A stretch of 64,000 bases of DNA from Ignelater luminosus (GCA_011009095.1 VTPC01090896.1:120414-184413); one strand, 5' to 3'. Shown: positions 12,045-25,900, numbered from the stretch's first letter. The notes: generated from the sequence alone by a model not told the origin. Numbers and translations: made by a program.

Positions 12045-12900
12045 TTCAAATTTGTTAAATTTATTTTTGACAGCTTGTAACTCTATACTCTTAGTCCAGA
12101 AATGTTCCAATTTTCCTAAGTCATTCACATTACAGAATTTGTCAAACTCTGCAAAATATGTTAAGGGCCAAATCTGGAAAATACGGTGGCTGAGACATCA
12201 ATTCGTAGCCTAATTGGACCAGTTTTGTTGTGGCAATTCCGAACGAGTGAGCTTGCGCGTTATCATGGTGGAAGAGTACTTTTCTCTTCACAAAATGAGG
12301 TCGTTGTCTCTTCAATTTAGCGTGAAATGGGTCCAATAAAACAGCACAGTACTGTCCAGTGATTGATTTTCCTTTCTTCAAATAACCAATGAAGATTACG
12401 GCTTGCGAATTCCAAAAAGCGGGGACCATAACCTTTCCGGCCCATGGAATCGTCTTCGTCTTCTTTGGTGCGCGTTCACCGGTTAAAATCAACTGTGCTG
12501 ATTGAACTCTCATTGCGCCTAAACATGTCCAAACATTCTTTTAAAGTTGTCACGCGATTCCGATTTTGGTCAAACGTCAGCAAACGCGGCACCTGTCTGG
12601 TCGATAGTTTTTCGTACTGAATTTTTCGTAAAGGATATTGCGTACGTGTTTAATCGAGATGTTTACAAAGATAGCAATTTCTCTGATCTATCTGATATCA
12701 TGGATTTTGTTGCCCATTTCCTCCGTAGTTACCTTAATCGATCGGCTTGGCCGTTCTTCATCAAAGACGGTTATTTGGCCACGCTTGAATTCATTCAACT
12801 AGTCATCATCGAAGGGTTCTTATAAATTTCTAAACTTCTCTTTGATTTTCTAACACGCGCCATCTGTCGTCAAACACAGGTACTTATTGTACCAGCCTCG
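12045..12900 (-). pseudogene. Mariner transposase relic
   Basis: The minus strand carries a mariner transposase with stops and frameshifts. N-terminal to C-terminal it shows EERPSR..IKVTTEEM near 12750, IREIAIFVNIS near 12680, GERAPKKTKT near 12480-12450, KVLFHHDNAQAHS near 12290-12250 (second catalytic Asp kept) and PPYFPDLAL near 12190-12160. A C-terminal LEHFWTKSIEL block lies near 12095. The first catalytic Asp region is lost in a deletion before GERAP, and the third Asp is not readable. The 5' terminal repeat reads CGAGGCTGGTACAATAAGTA inward from 12900, followed by TA at 12901-12902. No matching 3' terminal repeat was found, so that end is truncated. Inserted in the 154-bp array. Confidence 0.85.
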
Positions 12901-12960
12901 TAAGTGGCCCGTTTGAGAAAGAATCTCGGTTTGTTTGCGCATAGTTTTCATTCGATTAGA

Positions 12961-15900
12961 TTAGATTTGGTTTCATAACATTATCTTTGGATTGCGGACG
13001 TACATCCTTTTTATACACTTGAATAATGCTGCAATAATGAGATGTTTCTATACTACCAGCGAGAGATAATTTTTTCGAATTGCATTTTTCATCTAAATTC
13101 AAATTTCTAAAACTGATTAATCAACTGATTATTTAGACAGCGAATGGTCTTTCCGTTTTCGATTTTTAATTTATTCCCAGTATATTATAAATGTGTGGCA
13201 GGAACGTAGCACAAAGTTTTCGCAACTTATACATAAATGCTAATTGAATGTAAACAATTCAAATCAAACATATCTTGTAAACAGAGTCTAATATTGCATA
13301 TAATTTTCCACTTTCTGATTTCCAAACAAGCACGATATATTTTCCAGTACAATAATCCCTATGTTCATCTCTATACTACTATATGTAGGTTATACTTAAA
13401 TAATTCAAGGTGCACGCTTAAATTTACATACAGATCCGTGTGTTCGTTTTGAGTGGAAATTTATACGACGTTACGTCAAGCTTGACTTCCCTCTCTCTAC
13501 TGTGCGTACACCACCAGTAAAACGCAATATTAAAAATTTATAATCAATTTAATCTCGAAACCTCTGAAAAACCGATAGGTGAGGCGCTTTTTTCCTCAAA
13601 TTTTAAATTTTAAATTCGAGATCGTACAAAACCCAGCATGGTCTCAAGTTTGATTTCTTATTACACAACTTAAACCCTTGTTTTTGTTGTTATTGTAATC
13701 TCCCTAACTGGCTAACCACAAAGTTGTTCGCACTTAAACTTTATAATGGTTTTCATAGTGATGTATAGCGATCTCCTACAGACTAAGAGAATGCCTATTT
13801 TAGGGATTATTAAAATTTTAGAGCACTTTAACGGCTTGGGTATTAAAATTTAATTAATACAGTGCATCCTTATAGGTTTCGCGTCCCACCATCATCATCG
13901 TCATAGCAGATGTGCATGGAGCTCTAGCTTAACGACTTAATTGTTGTCAGCGGAATTTTAAAACGGCAGTCGGGGGTCTTCTTTGCTTTCAAGAAATTTT
14001 CTTTTATGTTTATTGAAATTCTTCCCTCTTCCTTACCACACACCTATATAACTTAATTTATAGGAAAATAAGGATAAATAAAACTCGTTAACTAATACAA
14101 TCGAGTCGGGAAATCCACAGGTAATTTGATCAGAAACGTAAAGAAATATAAAGAAGGGAAATCCTTCACCTACAACCTTGTTATAACAGGATTAATAAGA
14201 AATAAAAGCGGCTAATAACTGATATACGATATAGTCTTATATAAGTAAGACGTTGGTCTCATCCAATTACCACAAGGCAACGTCCGGTTCTTGGGGTTAC
14301 CAACCCTAAAACCCTAATCCGCCCATCCAGGCTTCTCAGACCTATAATCTCGTATCGTACACTGACTTAGAAATCAGTCCTTTCTTTCTTTCCTTCTAAG
14401 GAGAAAGAAACGAATCAAGTGGTTCATTATAGAAAAGGTCGAGTCAAGTTTTACCTAAATCTTTTTCCTTGAATAATATCCAACCGAAAAGGAAAATCTA
14501 AACTGATCGTAAAATCACATTTACAATTTACCGGAAACAGTTTCAAAAATGGTATTCCTAAAATGTTTTACCGGAGATAAAAATTTAAAATTAAAACCCC
14601 GGAAGAATACGCCCTTGGTAAATGGCTACTAGTAAAGAGGGATTAGGATATCGTTAAGAGATTTGCAGAATCGCCTGCTAACTGCTAGTGGATCAACTAG
14701 GACATGCACATGTCTCAATGCTGGCTGGCAACATTCACAAAGGGGGATTTTAACAAGGTCTTAGTCGACAATTTTACTCTCGTAATAGATTTCTAAATGC
14801 GACTTTAAATGAAAGTAATATGTCTTTTATCTATTATTACAACGGGATTGTAAGTTTGCATGTTTTAAAGGATTGTAGGAAATTTATTTGCATCCGTGTT
14901 CGAGTTAAAATTTATGTCGGGCAATTATATCTGTGTGTATGCTAAAAGGTTGAAGTTGAAGAGTGCAATTTACACCAACAGTCCTTGTTACAATTCTGAT
15001 TTTAAAAACTGTTTGCGTAACGAAATAGCTTTAAATGTCAGAAAAAACAGTTATTAATGTGCCGTAATAAACACATTTGCATTTATAGCAAAAAACAAAA
15101 TATTTTTGGTAAAATATGAGCTGTTGTGAGAGGTAAGAAATGTCAGTCAGGTTAATTTGAATTTTTATGTTAATATTATTAACAAGAGAATGCCATCACT
15201 TGCAAATTTTCTAGTGACATTCATGGTAGGTATATTTGATACATCAACAGTCAGTCGTTTTTCTGCGGAATGTATATTTTAAGCTTTAATTTTAATTGTA
15301 ACTGTAACTTCACGGTGAATCACAATTTCAAGAAATTCGTTGATAGATACCTTAAGGCAACAGTTCAATTTCTCGATATTAAAAGTCAAGTTTGAAACCC
15401 ACTGTCCTGTATGTAAGTCTGCGGATCAAGTTTAATTCCAGAGAAATGATATATCATATTTTTCTACTGCATATCTGTCATGCAGTCATCTTCCACCAAA
15501 TTGCAATTTAGCAGTGATAAAATTCGCTGAAAATATTGACCTTCTTTTCATTAACTAAGCTCATTTTTACGCTAACAGAAGCGTGACTGCATGAAAAACA
15601 CGTGCAACAGAGATCAAGATCGACCACTGTACTTTAACATGCAAGCCGCAGTAGCTGTAATTCTTCAAAGTTGGAGCAAACAGTGATATACTCGAAGTAC
15701 TTGTTACCTATCCCCGCTGAAAATCAATTTTCCACAGAAATCATAATAATCGTCAGTTGGCTTACAGATGCTCAGAAGAATACTAGAAAATATAAAATGT
15801 CGACGCCAAGAAGTTACCAAGGCCTAAAACCTAGACGCATCAAGACAGTTTAGTTAATATCGTAATAATAATAATTTAGCCTTGATTAGATATTAAACTT

Positions 15901-16739
15901 TCTTATTTCTTTTCTGTTTTTTCCTAGTACAGAGCAAATGACACAGAAAAGTTTGACATAACTGTTTACCAGACTTGTAAGTGCGTGTGGCCAGATTGGC
16001 TGTGTCGGAAGCTTGTTTAGTTTGGCGTTCCGCATTTAATAATGTTAAATCATTTCATTACGGTCCAAAGTACTCAAAGAGCTCGGTTCGTTGAGAATTC
16101 TAGTTTGTTCCAGTAGTGACTTTTGCTTTAATTATTTTAAGACATTTGGATTCTCTTAAATACTCCCCACCTTGTTATTTCGTCAAACCTTCTTCAGTTA
16201 CCTAGCAATCCGCTCTAGACGGCCTAGATGGTTTCGCTTTCCGTACAGTCAAAGTACAGACGGTACAGTTTCTATTTATCGCATCTTACCAAGGGAATTC
16301 ACTTCAAAGCGCAAATCTTCCAGTGCAGCTAGTACTTAATGAGTTTTCCAAGAAATTTCATTGCCTGGTGTTCAGAAACACCATCATTTACCGTTGATCA
16401 CATTATCTGTAATCAGATCTCATTAAGTTTGAATCACGAATTATGTTATACCACGCAACAATAAAAAAATCGATAAAACCTTAGAACGTTTATGAACTGA
16501 ATTTTGTCGATAAACCATATGGAAATTACCGTATTGATATTTGTTACAGTTATTCAATTGATGTAAGGCTGAAGAAACTATAATGAACTCTGGAGGCAGC
16601 CCGTTGATTTACTTGCTTACTCCTCAGAGAATGGTTGCATCAAGAATTATTCATTCCCACAGCCTGGATGGTTTGGTGATCGAACTCGTAGTGGGAACTT
16701 TGAGATATGTAAATCTTGTAAATTAGTCAATCTTGCAAT
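12961..16739. other. Long unassigned stretch
   Basis: About 3.8 kb of AT-rich DNA. No conserved domain, tRNA, terminal repeat or tandem array recognised. The open frame at 15671-15853 has no recognisable content. Confidence 0.4.
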
Positions 16740-17936
16740 TATTCTAAGGTAAACTGTACGGAAACCCATTTAAATTATTTGTGGACTGTCAACTGTAACG
16801 TTATTTTAAAATAATTCTGTAAATATCTTCAATCATTTTTGGTTGTTAGGTCTTTTGTTGGAAGTATTTTTCAAGTTATTTTCTACAATTTTAAACACAA
16901 GTGCGGTTCTTTGTAAAAACTGTCTATGGTATTTCAGTCGTTCATTTTTTAGAATCACGTCAGCTAAAAACGCTGTCTCGAGTTTGTTTTAATACGGGCT
17001 GATTCGCATTTAATTCTCACCGTACACGGGGGTGCGTTATGTTCCTAAATGGTTCCTGTGTGATCCTGACTTATTTCGCTGTCTTTATTTCACTTGACTT
17101 AGCGCGAAATAAGGGCGCGTAGTAAGTGAGTTACTAGATACAGCCACTGAAAGACAGGGTCAAGCCTCATCTCGAGCATGATAAGCCCGTCGTTAAAATA
17201 CTTTACCGCAAATTCATATCGTTTGTGGAATTATTGAAGCTTTTAAATTATTTTAATCAGAATTTTGTCCAACTAAAGGTTAGGATTATAAATACGGCGG
17301 CACCCTTTTGTTCTTGTGCTGAAAGATTAATTAATTATCAGTGCTTCTCGGGGGTTTTAAATCTTTCGTTATTGGAAAACTGACGTTCAAGACACTTCGT
17401 CTTAAAAATTCGACTGGCAGTAGTAAACACTTGTTAATAGTTTTGTGAAACTGATGTGCTGAACAAAAAGTCTTTTTTTTGTTTTATTAGTAAAACTTTT
17501 AGAATCAACACCGCGGTTTGAAGTGACCGATGAACCATTGGATTGTTTGTTGTAAATTTGAAGTTTGGTGAACCGCAGCGAGTTGTTCAGTGCAAATATA
17601 GTAGGATCTTAAGATGTCGTAAGTTTTATTGGTAAGTCAAAGAGTGTTCATTGCTAACAGGACGTTTTACTATAATACACATATACAGAGTGTTTTCTGG
17701 TGCGAAACCACAGCAGCGAATGTGATGACCTTGACTTGGTTCCTAGCGCCTATATCGATTTTACACATCTTGAAGCTGTATGTGAGGTTTTTCTTTATTT
17801 TATTATTGAATCCTGACCCAATTTGTTTTGGGTTATTTTGTGAACCCTTCCTTCTCCGACGTTTGAGCTGCTCCGAACACAACACTTTTAGTCTGCACGG
17901 ACGTAAGGCTTCTTTTCCTGGTTTTGCCCGTGACAA
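16740..17936 (+). mobile_element. Unclassified mobile element, copy A
   Basis: Two blocks match copy B at 29342-31448 in the same order and orientation. Block one is about 16890-16960 (AAGTGCGGTTCTTTGTAAAA, then a TTTCAGTCGTTCA block) versus 29465-29520. Block two is 17520-17936 (GATCTTAAGATGTCGTAA, GGTAAGT, AGAGTGTTTTCTGGTG, CGACGTTTGAGCTGCT, TGGTTTTGCCCGTGAC) versus 31024-31448. Copy A is shorter in the middle. A TATAAATA at 17287-17294 could be a promoter. No protein domain seen. The right end is fixed by homology; the left end is approximate. Confidence 0.6.
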
Positions 17937-19889
17937 AACATAGTGCCAAGAAGTTTAATACACTCACGAATTGGCAGTTACTACCGACAACGTAAGTTAA
18001 GGCTTATTTGGTAGCGCCGATCCCATCATTTTCTTGGAAAATCGAATCGATCTATATTAGTTTGTTAAGTTAGCTGTAAGAAAACCTTTGTATCAGTCAA
18101 CTAAGATTAGCATAGTGGGCATTATTTTAGATTGTAAATAATAAATGATTAGTATTCAGTATTGGGAATTTTGCAACAACATTAAAGCGTTAGAGTGACG
18201 ATTTGTTTGTACTGAGACGCCACGCTACTCTCTTAGCTGTAACGTTTAATTGTTTAATCCCCGTTAGATGCTAAACTCAAAAAATTCTATCCTGTTATAC
18301 GATTAACGAAACATAAAAAATCTAGAAAGGCCTGATAAGTTATACAGAGCTACTTTTTAGATAGTTACAAAATTTATTTGTAAATAACTGTCTTGTTTGT
18401 CTGGATGCAAATTAGCTAGCCCTCGGGTACTAAAGTAAATTAGTTTGTTTATTCAAGTAGCATTTTTTAAAGCAGTCTGATCCATTCATTTACTTTGTAA
18501 ATTAGTTGACATACTTACACGAAGTTGTTTGTTCAATTTACAACTTGATTTCTAGTAAATATTGCAAAGATCATTTTACACCATTCTTCTTTTTTGTTGA
18601 CAATTTATATTTTGGAGTTTGGACGTTCTGCTTGAAGTATTTGTAGATGTGCATCAACTGTAAACTGTAAGAGTTCGGCAACCTTTTGACACCGCCGCGC
18701 CGTCCAGAAAACGGGACTCCTTGTGTTTATGTGCCACAAAAATTTAACATTAAAGAAATTCCTAGGTCATTTCTTTTAAGTATAACGAAAGCATTAGTAA
18801 ATTGCATCAATTTACCAAAAGTTCCCAGTGTTGATTTATGACGAGCCTTTACTGTTTAGAGGCAAACGATTATCGTCACTGACGCCCAGTGATTATGACC
18901 TCATTTCCCTACTATTCCATTTAAGAGTAAGCAAACCATGGAATATATAGCCGAACCACTCTGTCTCCGACTTGCCGAGTTAACCAAGAGGCAGTCTAAT
19001 TGTACGTATGTGTAGTGGTAAGTTACCGCTCCAGGATCACAATTTCCGTTTTTCCCGTAACATTTTCAATAATAAGTACGTCGAGGTCAACAGACATCCA
19101 GCCAATGTAACGCACAGATCTTTGGACAATGGATGGCTAGAAACGATGTTTTGCTTGCTCTTATTTTGCGATGATGAAGTATAGTGTCGGAAGGCCGAAT
19201 AAAAAGGGTGATCCGGTGCAGTGAGACTTCAATGTTATGCATGGTGCGTCGCCATAGCTATCTTGAAGAGTGAGGACAGCTTGACAGGAGCTGCAGATGA
19301 TACCTTACCGTAGCGACATCTCAAATCTCCGTCAGGATGGCAGAATGCAACTCCGTATCGTAGTGATGCAGAATTGAAAATAGTAAAAAGAAACCTTACC
19401 AACGTTTTCACACTTCCTCACAAGATCAAATACTATGAATAGGGTAGGTCTAATTATAACAGTAGCTCTAATCTAGATGAAAAAGTCGTCTATTAAATAA
19501 AAGACTGTAGTCTCTCAGTAGGTAGGCTATTTATAGTTTTCAGTTAACGAAGTCTCAATAAAGACCTTTATGTTTCTTCACCTTACTCGAATTCTGCAAC
19601 TATTAAAATTTCCGGATGTACAAACTTACCTAATAAAGGACGTCCACTAGATTCTTTCTCAAGATGTTTATGTGAAAATCATCGGCATTTTGAAGTAATC
19701 TTTGAAACGAGATTGTTATCAACGGACAAACTACTTGGATCCAAGACTGTTTATAAATCTCTTAATAAGAACTGGTTTTAACCTTTGCGTGCAACTAGAA
19801 ACCTGCTCCAGTTCGGACCTCATTTTAAAAAGTTATCGGAATTTACGGGACTCACAGGACTCAAAGAAAAAGATTACCGAGGTGCTGTG
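17937..19889. other. Unassigned stretch
   Basis: No recognisable gene. A GC-richer patch at 18950-19340 has no motif I can name. Confidence 0.35.
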
Positions 19890-20340
19890 CGATAAAAGGA
19901 TCAGAAATGGGACAAGGGAAAGGATGAGACCGGCCCTAATTTACGCCAGCAAGTTATGGCCAGTGAAGAAGGTTCAAAAAAAGAAGTTGCACGTAGAGGA
20001 GATGATGTTGCGATGGACTATGAAGAAGACGAGGAGGGACAGGGTAAGGAAGAAGTGATTTAGAGAGCAGATAGAGGTAGTTGAGGTTTCCAAAAAAATT
20101 CAAGAACGAAAACTACAGTTTTATGGGCACGTGATAAAAAGAGAAAAGGGGTATGTCTTGAGGGAAATCATGGACCTGCAGGTAAACGGCAAGCGACCCA
20201 GGGAACGACTCAGAAGGAAATGGAAAGATTGTGTCGCGGAAGAACTGAGAGAGAAGGAGAACACGAGGGATTAGGCGGGATAGAAAAGGAGAGTGAGGAA
20301 TAGCGACCTCGAAACGACAGGGATAAGCCGAAGAAAAAGA
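19890..20340 (+). pseudogene. 3'-terminal fragment of an RTE-like LINE
   Basis: Plus-strand translation with shifts gives RPALIYASKLWPVKKVQKKK, then VEEMMLRWTMKKTRRDRVR, then LQFYGHVIKREKGYVLREI and GKRPRERLRRKWKDCVAEEL. These are the C-terminal blocks after the RT domain of RTE-like LINEs. The fragment ends in an A/G-rich tail (AAGAAAAAGAAGAACA), where the next repeat begins abruptly at about 20347. The RT catalytic region is absent. A similar tail at 9480-9786 comes from another subfamily. Confidence 0.75.
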
Positions 20341-20346
20341 AGAACA

Positions 20347-20992
20347 TCGGGCTCTACGGGTCTACGTCGGGTCAACCGGGCTGTCCGGGCCGAACCGTTC
20401 GGGGCCGTTAGGTCTTTCGGAAACATTGAATCGCTATTTTCAATCTGTCAAGCTTATCCAGTCGGTAGGGCTCTCTCTGGAATTTGTATTGACCCGAAGC
20501 GAACTGAGATTTTCCGTATCGACTTCGACAGGCGTTATTTTTGTACTGACGTGAATAATAAGCATTATTCTCACATTGAACCAAAGAGGAGGATTTTCTA
20601 CTGCACCGGATCGAGAACTTTTTCTTATTGAGTCAGAAAGAAATTATTTTCGTACAGGCTGGAACGGGCATTAGTTTCATACTGAGCTGCAGCGGAGAAG
20701 TTTCTTACTGTAACGAAGAAGCCTGCACGGGCTAGGTTTCTTGGTCCAAAGCTTGGGTTTAGGTTTGGCCGGGCCTCAGTTTCTATCGGGTTTTCCGAGC
20801 CTACGTCGACACAATCGAGATTGTCGGGTCGTTAGGTCTTATCGGGTCTGTCAGACCTCTCGGCCGAGTTTCCTGATTCTATCGGGTCGTTCGGGCACCT
20901 CCCGAGTGAGCGAATAGTGCAGAGCATTCGCTTTTTTCGGGCCAATCAAAAAATTACCGGATTTTGAAAATTTCAGCCCATGCAGGGTTCTA
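20347..20992 (-). mobile_element. GCCCGA-rich element, copy 3, with module A
   Basis: On the minus strand the B part is 20992-20714: its left terminal repeat is the complement of CCCATGCAGGGTTCTA (20977-20992), its core is GGGTCGTTAGG-type units, and its right terminal repeat lies around GAAGCCTGCACGGG (20718-20731). Module A follows at about 20710-20490, with GTACTGA/CATACTGA and ACCAAAGAGGAGGAT units. A second partial stretch of GGGCC-rich core lies at 20347-20408, so this copy may be two overlapping insertions. It abuts the LINE tail ending at 20340. Confidence 0.65.
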
Positions 20993-23900
20993 CGTGCAAC
21001 TGTTCAACACAAAACAAGTTTTCAAAATGTATTAATAGGACATGCATACAGTTAGCGATTTTATATATAATCAAAAAAACCTTTTTGTACCCATAGAGTG
21101 TAGGGTGTTAGTTTTGTTTCTCTATTTGTGTACAAATTTCGTCCATTCTTTCTTGTTTTTTGCCAGTTTCTTAGCTTCGTTCCAGTTAGTTCCCCTTTTC
21201 TTTAACTAGCAGAATTGCTAGTTGGTCATTCCATGTCTTCCTTGGTCTGCCTCTTTTCCTGTTGTTGTTCATCTTTGCTTCCCATACTCTTTTTACTGAT
21301 CTTTCGTTGTTCATTCTAATTAGGTGCCCGTGATGGTAAATACACTTTACCATTCTTTAAATCTTTTATGAAGAAGCATAGTTGACTTATACAATTTGTT
21401 AACCTACATTCGCTATTATTTGCGAAACATATGTGCATATTATCGTCACGTTAACAACCGCTTGGATAAAAGTAATCCACTATAAAGATTACTTAATCAT
21501 CGCTTCACATGGGTGAAGAGCCTCAGAACATTGTTTCCTACTAGTGAAAAACGAAAACGAATCGTTTCACAGTGGTGAAAGACCCGTTAATATTGTCTAA
21601 TTAATAGAAATATATTGCTTGCTGAATTGTAACGTAACTAACTTGTTCCGAACCTTTAATATCTTTTATTTGTTAACGAAAATTCTTACTATCTAACAAT
21701 TTTGTCAACTTGTTCTTGTTTGACGATTTATTTATATAAAATTTGGGATCCATGGTTAATTGAAAAGCACCTGCAGGTGATGAATTTAATTCAATTACAG
21801 CTATTATTTATATTTTTCATATTTTAATGTTCATGCTTCTTTCATAAAGGACCAATTAATTTTACTAAGTTTCATCCGGTCACATTTACTGCGTATTCAT
21901 GTATATCTGGTGCAGTTGTTTATTTGTTTATTAATGTTTATTTATGTGTGCATATAAGTTATTCAACAGTGTGACCTGAACTGCTGTAACCTGTTCTTAT
22001 ATTTTCTTTTCTACAGTATGCCAATATATGTATTAACTTATTTTGATATTTTATTGGGTTATGAGCATACTTATTAACAGTACAGGAATCGGCTGTTCCG
22101 GAATTGGATGGCATCGACATTCTCATCGGACTCATCATCTTAAGTTCACATTGTGAAAGTAAATATCTACATAGAGTGCAGTACAATCTCCATTTCATTT
22201 ATTTGTGTATCATTCGAACCTGTGGTTCGACCCTGGCTAACATCTCGCACGCTGACCTAGATACGAAGATCAGCTGTAAGGTCTTCTATTCGAAACTAGG
22301 TCACCGACATTCTACCACAGCTGGCGCCCTCTTAATATCGAAATCCCTAAGATTACCTAAGCTCTCTTAGCTCACGACCCGTCTTCGACTGTATAAAGGC
22401 TAGCATTACAGGTGGCGTATCGATTTTATATATCGTTACACCAATCCCAGTTTTATCCGTAACAGATTGTGTTTCCCTTAAATAAAAGTCGTCAAAATTA
22501 CACATCTTATTATTCTCATACTAAGATGTGTCGGTATAGACAAGGTTTTGCGAACTCGTCTGGTACAGTTTTTGATAACAAAGCATGTTTCAGCTTGTCA
22601 CAACATCAGACTGTAAATTATAAAATTCCCAAAGCTTGTTAGTTTAAAATCAATGATTTCAAGACTCTTTCAAAGATCGTAACGGAGAGAAATCGAGCAA
22701 TTTGAGTGACTCGAAGGTGAGTACTTAAGTAGTAGTAACACACTTTGAAAGTGTGTTTAATAGACAGTTTTATGAAAACCCGCCTGGCATTTAGTACGTC
22801 CTGACAACTTATGGTCGAATCGTGTCGGTTGCTTGATTGGTTAGGGTTATTACTGTCACAACTTTAAATTTTGATTGCAAGCTTTGATTACCCAAGCCTA
22901 ACAGCTTTTCGAAAATCTCATACTAAAAGATTGTTTAAAAAGTTCATAAAAGTCTGGTACCCATTTTAAAATTCCAAACGATAGTGCAAATGAAATGCAT
23001 TTTCCAATTAAAAATCTCATCTCAGATTGATCTATTAAACTAATTGGAAATAACTCTTATTGACGCTTTTAAGTTGCTAAACTGAAATTTTATAGAAATT
23101 AAAATCTTTAATTGATTCCTTTCAATTCCTGAACCATTAAAATGTTTAAGAGTCACTTAACAGAAATGAATAAATAATTAAAACAGAAAATCTAATTTAC
23201 GAAAATTTATTATAATATTTTCATAATAATCGAGCCAATTAATTTCCATTTATTCAAATATTTTAATTAACAATTTACTTTAACAAATTATCCTTAAACG
23301 TAAATCATCCAGGGACGAATTAAATTTTAAGCAGGGATGAAATTAAAGTAACTACAAAACATTTTGCGTTTCGTGAATAATATAACAGAATTACAGTTTA
23401 AAGTATTATAACGCGCGTACACAGAACGTGAGAAAACCATTTCCACGTTCCTGATGTCTCTGACAAAAGCTAATTTCTTCACATTTAATACGGAATTACG
23501 GGAATTGTTGCGGGGAAGTTTACAATAAAACTAGAAGAAGATTGTGAGAAATTATTCTCGGAAGAAAGATGAAAGAATGGGGAGGAGCATTACTTGTCAG
23601 GCAAATTGGGAAGCGCTGAAATACAAGGTCTAAAATATGAGGAGGCGTGTGTGGAAAAACGTGCGGGTTGAAAATAACAGAATTTTAATTGCATGATGTA
23701 TATCGGTACTTTTCTACATAATGTTAATTTAAATCGTGTACATTTTCATTGTTGTTATTATCTGTTTTATAAGAATTATTCGTGGCTGAAATAACAATAA
23801 CAAAGAAGCAAAAAGTCAACTAAACTTTATTAAATGGAATTATTTTCTTTGTTAAACCGCGCACCTGCTTGAATACAAAAATATTGCATATAATAAAAGT

Positions 23901-25649
23901 ATATCCTTCTGAAAAAAGATGAAAAAAGAAGAAAAAATAATATATATAAAGGTGACAAATGCATTCGTACCTCCGCAAAAAGCTCAATTTATTATCAAAA
24001 GCATACCACAATGGCGACGAATAAAACTATAATAATTCATTCAAGTTTGGCACGGTAAAAAAGCTTTGTGCAAACCTCAACTCTATATAATGTTCTCTTC
24101 CTGCGCGCATTGCAGGTTTCACCAAAATTTATTAGGAATTAAAACTTATCGAGGGAATTTTATCTCTAAAACTCATTTTACGCGTCAATACTAAATTCTC
24201 TTTCGGTCCAATTCAAAACCGCTCACAAAAAACAACTAAAAGAATTAATTAGTGGTTTTTGATTTTATCGCTTAAAAATAAATATTTCTATTAGACCGTT
24301 TATGTGTTTCAGTTCTGTACTAAAACAAAAGGATAGGGAGATATATGGAGGTCATTAATTCACGGAGGAAAAACAATAGTTGGAATGTAAAACCAGCAGG
24401 ATATCGTCCCTAGTTATAATTTTAAATTTATGAATGATTCTGCGTTTGAAAGTAGTTACGTGGTTTAATTTCCTTCTTTTTTTTTCATTGTTTTTAAGAA
24501 CAATAAATTCGCTGTTTTTTCTACGAAACGAGGATGTTTGGGCATTCTTGAGGTCCGGATTCAATGGTGATCAATTAAATTGTCTCGGAAGCAATGGCTA
24601 GTCATTAATTTCATAAATGTAAATGAAATTTATTTTGGTGCAATCCAATGCTTTTTAATGTTTGAACTTGTAGTTGCTTTTTCATATAAATGAGAATTTA
24701 ATGTAAATTATTTGATGCATACCGGATTAATTTATGCACAAAATTTTACTGTATGATTTTATTGTCTATGTAGTACAATGACACGAGATTCTCAAAATGT
24801 TCTCTTACATCAGAAGACACCTTATAAGAAATTCAATTTAGTTTTATTTTTGAACATCTAGTCTTTTCTAAAAACTTTCATATCTGTAAACACGTTAAAC
24901 TACCAACTATCGAGTTACCTAAGTTCTAAGTACAGTTGATTCGTTTTTGATCACCTTCTACTTGAATATGAATCTTTGAATTTTATCTGTTCTTCTATTT
25001 TAATTGAAACTTATAGCATCTGTTGTTCAATATCCATGAAACTGCATTATAACCTACAATCCATGTCTAGGATTGAACGGATTCATCAAATGCTCAATTT
25101 ATGAAAAATTGAGAAAAGTAGTTCATCCTGTTTCCTAATTCTTATGTTCGTTTTTGTGGATTTTGTTTTATTTTGGCTTTAATTTCTTCTCAGAATCTCT
25201 TCTTAAGATTAATTCTGGTGAAAATCAATTATTTATAAAATACTACTTCACTGCAGGCCATCGATAAATTCTGGAGATTCATCAAATATGTTTATGTCAG
25301 AACAAACCTTACAAGAAACAAAGTGTCAGTTGTAGAGTTGACGAATTTCTAGCTGTGTATTTTAAAGAAAAATCGAGAAGATTCTCACATTGACTGTCAT
25401 TTTTGACTTTCTTGATTTTGTTTTCTTGTTTCTTTGATTCTGTAAAACAATTTTGTGTGTTTTCGTCTTTTGTTAAATGCGGCATTGTTCTAACTTGAAT
25501 GTTAATCATGCCAAAGACGTTTTTAAAAAATAGGTTATCAAAAAAACAATTCAAATTAGATTCTTAGGAGTATTAGATTAAACCAATGAGATGAGAATAA
25601 AAATCGATAAAGTAGTAATCAAAGAAGTAGCCATGAAATCAGAAATAAG
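20993..25649. other. Long unassigned AT-rich stretch
   Basis: About 4.6 kb without a recognisable gene or repeat. A GC-richer patch at 22210-22460 includes a TATAAA-like CTGTATAAAGG at 22389 but nothing else to define it. 23050-23400 is very A+T rich. Confidence 0.4.
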
Positions 25650-25900
25650 ACAATGAGATTGCGTAAGCTCATTCTTCTTTAACCTAAGAAGGGAACAAAC
25701 AATGCAGGAAATGAGGAAATCATAGAGTGAAAACTCTCTGTTATGCAGATGATTCAGTTAAGGCTAGCAAAAACGAGCAATAGTCCACAAATGTTATATG
25801 CAATGTAATCATTAACAATAAAAATCAAATTGTGAGTAATAGTGAAAGAATCAAGAAGATGTACATAAGATAGTCATCGAAGTTGAAATAACAGGGTTGG
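25650..25900 (+). pseudogene. RTE-like LINE reverse-transcriptase fragment
   Basis: Plus-strand translation with shifts reads DCVSSFFFNLRRE, then GNEEIIE (stop) KLCYADDSVKASKNE. This places a FFFNL block ahead of a YADD catalytic box at the spacing usual in RTE-like RTs. Beyond about 25900 the similarity fades. No ends are defined, so this is a small decayed remnant. Confidence 0.5.

Larger units (their letters stand above)
9180..12960 (+). repeat. Diverged tandem array, about 154 bp period, hosting several insertions
   Basis: The anchor CAGTTTCCT (with one-base variants) occurs at about 10674, 10808, 10966, 11132, 11286, 11440, 11596 and 11746, giving spacings of 134, 158, 166, 154, 154, 156 and 150. 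Each unit also contains 'AGAAGNTTAATGGAGAGCG', a 'GTCGTAAACC' block, 'GTTCGTGCATAGGTTCC' and 'CCGCAGGTGGACTGTTTGAAG'. Partial units occur at 9180-9386, 10194-10361, 11800-12045 and 12903-12955. The array is interrupted by two GCCCGA-rich elements and a mariner relic. No coding potential is conserved across units, so this is a satellite or minisatellite rather than a gene cluster. Confidence 0.8.

Noticed and set aside
12547-12825. Plus-strand open frame of 92 codons
   Set aside because: It is the antisense shadow of the mariner relic on the minus strand, whose transposase motifs are readable.
22210-22460. Possible LTR or promoter (GCTGGCGCCCTC and TATAAA nearby)
   Set aside because: No paired TG...CA ends, no repeat partner and no coding sequence next to it.
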